13,192 nucleotides of DNA from Candidatus Brocadia sp. (GTDB taxonomy: Bacteria > Planctomycetota > Brocadiia > Brocadiales > Brocadiaceae): positions 1-13,192 of the forward strand of contig JAUQXU010000162.1 in assembly GCA_030837935.1 (NCBI GenBank), in the 5' to 3' direction. Below, one piece after another: positions 7,972 to 13,192 of the stretch (its first letter is position 1; the number at the start of each line of letters is the position of its first letter). The notes under the pieces are model-generated. The model was given only the letters and a program-made list of their open reading frames with translations, made no database searches and was not told the origin of the DNA. The translations under genes and the position numbers were made by a program.

Positions 7972-7999
7972 AGTATATCAGCCCAAGCTAAACTGTCAA
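7972..7999 (-). promoter_or_regulatory. Sigma70-type promoter of the initiator tRNA
   Basis: On the minus strand a consensus TTGACA (7999-7994) is followed after 16 nt by TATACT (7977-7972), 5 of 6 to TATAAT. Transcription would begin near 7965, leaving about 55 nt of 5' leader to be removed by RNase P. Confidence 0.75.
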
Positions 8000-8024
8000 G
8001 GATAAAAACTTTGATATTGCCGTA

Positions 8025-8152
8025 TTATAGTAAACGCAATAAGAAAGCTGTCATTGTGAACGGAGCGAAGCAATCTATGCCCTTGAGATGCTTTGGGCTA
8101 TTGCCTTCGCAATGAAGCTTACATAGAAACTTATTTACTGAGGTTACTATAA
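8025..8152. mobile_element. MITE-like imperfect palindrome, about 128 bp
   Basis: The ends are exact 9-bp inverted repeats: TTATAGTAA at 8025-8033 and TTACTATAA at 8144-8152. Inside them AATAAG (8038-8043) pairs with CTTATT (8130-8135). Further in, AAGCTGTCATTG (8045-8056) pairs with CAATGAAGCTT (8110-8120) with one extra base. The core, GTCATTGTGAAC...GAGCGAAGCAAT, resembles dispersed palindromic repeats of the GTCATTGCGAGC/GCGAAGCAATC type found in many bacterial genomes. No coding capacity is seen. It is probably a non-autonomous element moved in trans; the TA-containing ends could suggest an IS630/Tc1-like mobiliser, which is inference. No clear target duplication is visible. Confidence 0.6.
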
Positions 8153-8290
8153 AATGTCGACAAGGTAAAAAAACTTTCCTTTTTCCCCATCTATTCTGGT
8201 AAAATAATAAAAGTCATTCAAATTACCGAGGTATGAAAATAGAAAACGAGTGTCTTCCTGCCTCTTTGAAAAGCAAATTCAATAACTCAT

Positions 8291-8339
8291 GGTAGCGAGA
8301 TTTAAACGGGACGAGTAGGTAGCGTTTTAACCGCAACGA
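8291..8339 (+). repeat. Imperfect direct repeat in the purD leader
   Basis: Copy 1 (8291-8314) and copy 2 (8318-8339) both begin GGTAGCG, contain TTTAA plus CGG/CCG, and end ACGA. The pair lies just before the purD ribosome binding site. It could be a tandem protein site or a leftover duplication; no known riboswitch fold was recognised. Confidence 0.35.
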
Positions 8340-8346
8340 AACAACT

Positions 8347-8353
8347 AAGGTGG
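8347..8353 (+). promoter_or_regulatory. Ribosome binding site fixing the purD start
   Basis: AAGGTGG lies 8 nt before the ATG at 8362. A GTG at 8350 in the same frame falls inside this Shine-Dalgarno sequence and so is unlikely to be the start. Confidence 0.7.
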
Positions 8354-8361
8354 ACAACAAG

Positions 8362-9660
8362 ATGAAAATATTGATTGTCGGAAGTGGGGGAAGAGAACAC
8401 GCCCTTGCATGGAAGATTGCACAATCGCCACTGGTAAAAAAGATATTTTGTGCGCCAGGAAATCCGGGAATTGCAGAAGTTGCAGAATGTGTGGATATCG
8501 AGGCGGAAAATATAGACGGCCTTTATAACTTTGCACGGAAACAAAAAATAGATTTGACTGTCGTTGGCCCGGAAGATGCATTAATAGCCGGTATTGTCGA
8601 TAGATTCAGAGACGGGCATCTGCAAATATTCGGGCCGAACAAGCGAGCATCGGCCATTGAGGGAAGCAAGGTCTTTGCAAAAACCATCATGAGAAAACAC
8701 GGCATTCCCACGGCAGATTTTAAGGTCTTTGAAGATATAAAACAGGCAAAAAAACACATAACAACGTGTGAATTCCCTTTGGTTATTAAGGCCGATGGAT
8801 TGGCTAAGGGGAAAGGGGTTTTTATATGTAAGACTTTAGATGATGCAAACAAACACCTTGATGATATTATGAAAGAAAAAATCTTTGGACATGCAGGGGA
8901 CAAGGTCGTTATTGAGGAGTTTCTTTCAGGAGAAGAAGTCTCCATCCTTGCAGTTACCGACGGGAATACAATTCTCCCCCTATCATCGGTGCAAGACCAT
9001 AAGGCGGCTTACGACGGCGACAAGGGGCCCAATACGGGTGGTATGGGGGCATATTCGCCCGTGCCATTCATTACCGAAGAACTGCAGTTTTTTATAGAGG
9101 AGAATATCCTGGTGCCCATTATTCACGCCATGAAGAGGGAAAGCCGACCCTATAAGGGCATTATTTATGCCGGACTCATAATCACAAGTGCGGGACCAAA
9201 GGTGCTTGAGTTTAATGCAAGATTTGGCGACCCGGAAACACAAGTCCTTCTCATGAGGATGAAGAGTGATTTAGTCCCGATTCTGGTATCAACCGTAACA
9301 GATACTTTAGAAGATGCAGACATTACATGGAATGAATGTGCCTCCATTTGTGTTGTTATGGCCTCAAAAGGTTATCCTGACGCCTATGAAAAAGGTTTTC
9401 CTATTTCAGGACTTGAGACAATAAAAAATTTCGATGATGTCCAGGTCTTTCATGCCGGGACTTCCATGAAAAACGGAAAGATTACAACCAACGGAGGGCG
9501 TGTCCTGGGAGTCACCGCATTGGGGAAAAACATCCAGGAGGCACAGAAGACGGCTTATAGCGCTATACAAAGGATAACCTTCGAAGGAGGGCATTACAGA
9601 AGCGATATTGGCGTAAAGGCTATGTATCGGAAAAAGGAGCACAGTGAAAATAATTATTAA
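8362..9660 (+). CDS. purD: Phosphoribosylamine-glycine ligase (GAR synthetase)
   Basis: 432 residues, close to the usual length of about 420-430. It catalyses ATP-dependent joining of glycine to 5-phosphoribosylamine to form glycinamide ribonucleotide, the second step of purine synthesis, in the cytoplasm. Seen: the N-terminal domain with VGSGGREHAL (6-15) and GPEDALIAG (69-77), the ATP-grasp domain with KADGLAKGKGV (143-153), VIEEFLSGEEVS (183-194), the signature NTGGMGAYSP (224-233) and metal-binding EFNARFGDPE (283-292), and a C-terminal domain to about 420. All key motifs are intact. It is the first gene of a tight plus-strand cluster; the next gene starts inside its last codons. No other purine gene is nearby. 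Confidence 0.97.
   Translation: MKILIVGSGGREHALAWKIAQSPLVKKIFCAPGNPGIAEVAECVDIEAENIDGLYNFARKQKIDLTVVGPEDALIAGIVDRFRDGHLQIFGPNKRASAIEGSKVFAKTIMRKHGIPTADFKVFEDIKQAKKHITTCEFPLVIKADGLAKGKGVFICKTLDDANKHLDDIMKEKIFGHAGDKVVIEEFLSGEEVSILAVTDGNTILPLSSVQDHKAAYDGDKGPNTGGMGAYSPVPFITEELQFFIEENILVPIIHAMKRESRPYKGIIYAGLIITSAGPKVLEFNARFGDPETQVLLMRMKSDLVPILVSTVTDTLEDADITWNECASICVVMASKGYPDAYEKGFPISGLETIKNFDDVQVFHAGTSMKNGKITTNGGRVLGVTALGKNIQEAQKTAYSAIQRITFEGGHYRSDIGVKAMYRKKEHSENNY
9634..9639 (+). promoter_or_regulatory. Ribosome binding site for the methyltransferase, inside purD
   Basis: AAGGAG ends 4 nt before the GTG at 9644, while purD ends at 9660. This supports the long start that includes the signal sequence and argues for translational coupling with purD. 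Confidence 0.7.
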
Positions 9661-10312
9661 AAAATATATTCATTCTTTCATGATTTTTTTGTATATAATA
9701 TTTTTTTGTATCTTTATCGGTAGTGTTTTGTCTTCATCGTTTGCAGATAACCAGGACAAGATATTTTGGAATAAGAAATACGAAACGGAGGCTTATATCT
9801 TTGGCAAGGAACCGGTTGAATTTTTGAAGGAACATGTCGGCATCCTGCCGAGGGGAAAGGCGCTGGAAATTGCAATGGGTGAGGGGCGCAATGCCGTATT
9901 CCTGGCAAAAAATGGATTTGAGGTAGATGGCTGTGATATTTCGGAAATAGCCATAAAAAAAGCCCATGAACTGGCCAGGGAAAACGATGTCACGGTTCAC
10001 GCCTTTGTTGCCGATTTAGAGACTTACCCATTGCCCAAAAATACTTATGATGTGATAGCATGTTTTTATTATCTGCAGCGGGATCTCGTTCCCCAGATGA
10101 AAGAGGCGCTGAAACCGGGTGGAATGATTATTTACGAAACCTACACCATAGAAAACTGGGAACGCGGGTTCGAAGGTCCGAAAAATAAGGATTATTTATT
10201 GAAATCCAATGAACTTTTAAATCTTTTCAAAGACCTCAAAATTATTTACTATCGGGAACTTGTTTTAAACAACAAAAAGGCCATTGCGAGCCTGATTGCA
10301 AAAAAATATTGA
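9644..10312 (+). CDS. Class I SAM-dependent methyltransferase with predicted signal peptide
   Basis: 222 residues. Residues 1-34 look like a signal peptide: KIIIKK n-region, hydrophobic core 13-29, and SFA before Asp35 as a cleavage site. The mature part begins with the W-x3-Y...Y-x-FG-x-EP pattern (42-57) common in TehB-like and thiopurine-methyltransferase-like proteins, then SAM motif I ALEIAMGEGRNAVFLA (73-88) and a DIS acidic strand (98-100). An FYYLQRDLVPQMKEALKPGG segment (141-160) is typical of class I motifs. Without the leader it would pass as a cytoplasmic TehB/UbiE-like enzyme. The GTG start overlaps purD by 17 nt and has a good AAGGAG; a TTG at codon 29 without a Shine-Dalgarno would remove the leader. 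The substrate is unknown. It lies 6 nt before the helicase gene, likely in the same operon. Confidence 0.85.
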   Translation: MKIIIKKYIHSFMIFLYIIFFCIFIGSVLSSSFADNQDKIFWNKKYETEAYIFGKEPVEFLKEHVGILPRGKALEIAMGEGRNAVFLAKNGFEVDGCDISEIAIKKAHELARENDVTVHAFVADLETYPLPKNTYDVIACFYYLQRDLVPQMKEALKPGGMIIYETYTIENWERGFEGPKNKDYLLKSNELLNLFKDLKIIYYRELVLNNKKAIASLIAKKY

Positions 10313-10318
10313 AACGAT

Positions 10319-12520
10319 ATGTCACTATTACATGATGTAACAGACAAGCAACGCGAGGCAATCACACACGTCGAAGGCCCTCTTCTGGTAGTTGCAGGGG
10401 CTGGGAGCGGAAAAACCCGTGTAATTACAAGCCGCATTGGCTATTTAATGTCACAGGGGGTAAAACCTTACAGCATCCTGGCGATTACCTTTACCAACAA
10501 GGCGGCCGATGAGATGGGTGAACGGGTAAAGAAATTTTCATCGCACAAAGGACTCTGGATTTCCACATTTCATAAGATGTGTTCACGAATTCTGAGAAGC
10601 AACATCGACCGATTGGGGTATTCGAGGGACTTCAGTATCTACGACACGACCGATCAACTGAACCGGATTAAGTCCATTATGGGCGAGCTTAAGATGGATA
10701 CCACTCAGTGGAAACCCCGCAATATCATAAGTTCTATCAGTAACGCCAAAAACAAGCTTGTTGATCCTGAAACCTTTGCCTCGACGACTTCGGGCTATTA
10801 CAATCACAACGTTGCCCAGATCTATAAAAAATATCAAACCCTTCTGAAGGCAAATAACGCCTTAGATTTTGATGACCTCCTGATAAAAACCATAGAACTG
10901 TTTAAGACGTATCCTGATGTTTTAGAGATGTACCAGGACAAATTCAGATTTATCCTTATTGATGAATATCAGGACACCAATTACTCCCAGTACACCATTA
11001 CGCGACTCCTGGCAAACAGATACCGGAACATCTGCGTAACGGGAGACCCTGATCAGTCTATCTATGGCTGGCGCGGAGCAGACATCCGGAATATCATGGA
11101 TTTTGAGAAGGACTATCCCGATGCAAAGGTGGTGCTTCTCGAACAAAATTACCGTTCAACGAAACATATCCTCCATGCAGCTTCCAGTATCATTCAACAG
11201 AACAAATACCGGAAACAAAAGAATTTGTGGACAGAAAATATGCTGGGAGAAAAGATCAAGGTAATTTCCTGTGAAGATGAGCACGGAGAAGCTGATGAAA
11301 TTGCAAGGTCAATACAAGGGATTAACGATAAAGGCACCAAATATTCTGATATTGCATTATTTTACCGGACCAATGCACAGTCACGCGTACTGGAAATCTC
11401 CCTGAGAAACTCCGGGATTCCTTACACGATTATTGGAGGTGTTGAATTTTATCAAAGGAAAGAAATAAAAGATATCCTCTCCTATCTGAGATTATGCATC
11501 AATCCGCATGATGAGGTAGCGCTGGAGCGTTCGATCAATACCCCGACGCGCGGCATAGGCAATACCACCATAAAAAAACTGGAAGACTGGGCGGCTGCGC
11601 ACGGCACAACGCTTTTTGATGCCATGCAACAGATCGAATTAATACCTGAAATTACAGGGAAAGCGGCATTGTCAATAAAAAAGTATTCTGCGCTTATCTC
11701 AGAATTACAGCAACTGCCAAGGTCTCCCGTAGAAGACGTCATTAAGCGGGTGATTGAAAAAACAAACTATTTTGCATTTCTCCGGGAATCCGGGGAAACA
11801 GAATCGAAAGACCGCATTGCAAACGTGGAAGAACTGGTCAATGCCGCCCATGAATACGACATAAACTATTCCGAAGGCACCTTGCAGGGATTTTTAGAGG
11901 AGGTGGCGCTTGTCTCTGATGTGGATGAGATGGAAGATACTATTGAGGCTGTGACCCTTATGACGCTCCACACGGCCAAGGGATTGGAATTCCCCGTCGT
12001 CTTTCTTACCGGCATGGAGGAAGGACTACTGCCCCATTCAGAATCAAGCGACGCGGATGAAAAGGTTGAAGAGGAAAGAAGGCTTTGTTATGTGGGCATT
12101 ACACGGGCAATGAAGGAACTCTTCCTTACCCATGTTAAGCGCCGGATGCGATACGGACAGATGAACCCCTGCAGGCCATCCAGGTTTTTAGATGAGATAC
12201 CAGATGAAATTTTAGAGAAAATTGATAGAACGAATCGGGAGTATTTTTACACGCCTTCTTATACGAAAAGTCAGGTATCTCACGAAATATCATCCATATT
12301 TGATTTTGATGGAGATACCGCTGACTCAGCAGGTATTTCATCAAAACAAAATGCCCTCACATTTTCGGGTGGAGAAGTGGTCAGGCATCCCCTTTTTGGT
12401 ATCGGAAGGGTACTGGAGGTTTCCGGTAGCAATGAGAAGGCGAGTGTCAAGGTAAGTTTTAATGCGGGAGGAACAAAGCATCTTCTGCTGGCATACGCAA
12501 AATTAGAACGGGTAAAATAA
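10319..12520 (+). CDS. pcrA: UvrD/PcrA-type superfamily 1 DNA helicase
   Basis: 733 residues, the usual length for UvrD/PcrA. It is an ATP-driven 3'-5' DNA helicase acting in nucleotide excision repair, mismatch repair and removal of recombination intermediates and blocked RNA polymerase. Seen: Q-motif LTDKQ-like start (TDKQREAI, 8-15), Walker A GAGSGKT (27-33), motif Ia ITFTNKAADEM (56-66), Walker B DEYQD (215-219), motif III GDPDQSIYGWRGAD (242-255), motif IV QNYRST (276-281), motif V HTAKGLEF (551-558) and motif VI VGITRA (592-597). The C-terminus (684-733, GGEVVRHPLFGIGRVLEV) is the Tudor-like domain that in PcrA/UvrD binds RNA polymerase. All motifs are intact. There is no clear Shine-Dalgarno before the ATG, and the gene begins 6 nt after the methyltransferase stop, so it probably depends on coupling. 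UvrD and PcrA cannot be separated by sequence alone. Confidence 0.95.
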   Translation: MSLLHDVTDKQREAITHVEGPLLVVAGAGSGKTRVITSRIGYLMSQGVKPYSILAITFTNKAADEMGERVKKFSSHKGLWISTFHKMCSRILRSNIDRLGYSRDFSIYDTTDQLNRIKSIMGELKMDTTQWKPRNIISSISNAKNKLVDPETFASTTSGYYNHNVAQIYKKYQTLLKANNALDFDDLLIKTIELFKTYPDVLEMYQDKFRFILIDEYQDTNYSQYTITRLLANRYRNICVTGDPDQSIYGWRGADIRNIMDFEKDYPDAKVVLLEQNYRSTKHILHAASSIIQQNKYRKQKNLWTENMLGEKIKVISCEDEHGEADEIARSIQGINDKGTKYSDIALFYRTNAQSRVLEISLRNSGIPYTIIGGVEFYQRKEIKDILSYLRLCINPHDEVALERSINTPTRGIGNTTIKKLEDWAAAHGTTLFDAMQQIELIPEITGKAALSIKKYSALISELQQLPRSPVEDVIKRVIEKTNYFAFLRESGETESKDRIANVEELVNAAHEYDINYSEGTLQGFLEEVALVSDVDEMEDTIEAVTLMTLHTAKGLEFPVVFLTGMEEGLLPHSESSDADEKVEEERRLCYVGITRAMKELFLTHVKRRMRYGQMNPCRPSRFLDEIPDEILEKIDRTNREYFYTPSYTKSQVSHEISSIFDFDGDTADSAGISSKQNALTFSGGEVVRHPLFGIGRVLEVSGSNEKASVKVSFNAGGTKHLLLAYAKLERVK

Positions 12521-12612
12521 AACCAGTCAGGATGCTTAAACACATTTCATATCTCTTCGTCTTTTAAGGTCTTCAAAAAAGCCTTCGATCGTCAATAACT
12601 TTTTTGTCCCTC

Positions 12613-13192
12613 TTAGCCCGACCTTCGCAATTCGAGGGGTAGGCAAGCCGCTAAGCCAGTAAATTCAAGGGATCGTGTAAAAAGGTCGGCACTACAGACC
12701 GACCTGTCCTGAGGCATAAACCTTGGGCGGTGATTGTTCAGGAAGCGCAATCCCAATTGTGCCAAAAGGAGAGAAACATCATTTTCTGGCTGTGTATAGC
12801 GGCTCATGACAATGTGACGGCCATCCGTGGTTGGTAAATGGACATCAATCATTTGCATGTTCGACATTTTTTCCAAAATCGCTTCGGATGTCAGCCCTGC
12901 GGCTCGTCCACGCGCAAGATTTCGCAACGTCGTGTGGAGACAAAAAGCCAAAAAGGAAACAAAAATATGGGCTTCAATTCTCCTTTCCAAGTGGTGCCAT
13001 ATGGGACGGATGGAAAGCGACCCCTTCTAATCCTTAAATGCCTGTTCTATACGGGTCAAAAGCAGATACGATTCCCAGACGGTTTCAGGTGAGGCGGCCT
13101 GCATATTTGAACGAAGCAGATAGCGTCCCTCACGCCGCAACGTTCGCCGCAGGCGTTCACGATCCAGGCTAAAATGGAACGTGTGCTCGTTC
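12613..13192 (-). pseudogene. IS4/IS1634-type DDE transposase, 3' part, interrupted by in-frame TAG and cut by window edge
   Basis: One frame on the minus strand reads from the right edge to a TAA at 12615-12613. It gives 54 residues, a TAG stop at 13029-13027, then 137 further residues in the same frame. The part before the stop (HFSLDRERLRR, REGRYLLRSN, YLLLTRIEQAFKD) and the part after (KGSLSIRPIWHHLERRIEAH, then IFVSFLAFCL and MQMIDVHLPTTDGR) are both characteristic of one IS4-group transposase. The catalytic Glu of the DDE triad is probably the Glu in RIEQAFK (codon 13047-13045), five codons before the stop. Relatives usually have Leu (DLKG) where the TAG is, so a single TTG to TAG change would explain it. 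The codons are more GC-rich than the neighbouring genes. The last 30 or so residues look like read-through into non-coding IS sequence. Confidence 0.8.
12679..12705 (-). terminator. Intrinsic terminator-like hairpin inside the transposase frame
   Basis: Read on the minus strand, AGGTCGG (12705-12699), a 9-nt loop and CCGACCT (12689-12683) form a perfect 7-bp GC-rich stem followed by a run of T (12683-12679, sharing the last stem base). This is a classical rho-independent terminator shape. It would stop transcription leaving the transposon, and it lies about 65 nt before the end of the open frame. Confidence 0.65.

Larger units (their letters stand above)
7911..8361. other. 451-nt spacer between tRNA and purD
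   Basis: No protein gene is supported here. It holds the tRNA promoter (7972-7999, minus strand), a palindromic MITE-like element (8025-8152) and the purD leader with an imperfect direct repeat (8291-8339). A weak -10-like TAAAAT is at 8200-8205, but I see no matching -35, so the purD promoter is not located. Confidence 0.6.

Noticed and set aside
8523..8945. 140-codon open frame antisense to purD
   Set aside because: It is a shadow of the purD codons; the protein has no recognisable domain and purD is intact on the other strand.
13027..13029. TAG as a coding codon (pyrrolysine or other recoding)
   Set aside because: Relatives have Leu here, no pyrrolysine machinery is in view, and genes in the window end in TAA or TGA; one dead transposase copy is simpler.

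Overview
The window shows the moderately AT-rich chromosome of a Gram-negative-type bacterium. My best guess is a planctomycete of the anammox group (Candidatus Brocadia/Kuenenia-like). The guess rests on gene content: a eukaryote-like UDP-sugar pyrophosphorylase, a TMTC-like membrane protein with TPRs, an NDP-forming acyl-CoA synthetase and an AsmA-like envelope protein. No marker gene here proves it, so taxonomy is an inference.

Left part, minus strand (1-3194): an AsmA-like membrane-anchored protein of 773 residues is followed after only 3 nt by an NDP-forming acyl-CoA synthetase that runs off the left edge. A 713-nt AT-rich spacer (3195-3907) holds several small inverted repeats but no convincing gene. 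Middle part: a UAP1-like pyrophosphorylase on the plus strand (3908-5389) converges with a minus-strand GT-C/TMTC-like membrane protein carrying six TPRs (5565-7556). That gene has a good sigma70-type promoter. An initiator tRNA gene lies next on the minus strand (7834-7910), with its own promoter and a likely terminator, and then a palindromic MITE-like element (8025-8152).

Right part, plus strand (8362-12520): a tight three-gene cluster of purD, an unusual methyltransferase with a predicted signal peptide that starts inside purD, and a UvrD/PcrA-type helicase 6 nt further on. The right edge holds the 3' end of a DDE transposase of the IS4/IS1634 group, on the minus strand. An in-frame TAG shortly after the putative catalytic Glu breaks it, and an intrinsic-terminator-like hairpin lies inside its 3' reading frame.

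Most of the window is housekeeping or envelope biology, and I see no CRISPR array, prophage or evident defence island. The items most worth a second look are the exported methyltransferase embedded in a purine/helicase operon, the triplicated module in the AsmA-like protein, the C1-U72 pair of the initiator tRNA, the MITE-like palindrome, the in-frame low-complexity insert in the TMTC-like protein, and the broken transposase. I did not find clear evidence of a wholly new system.
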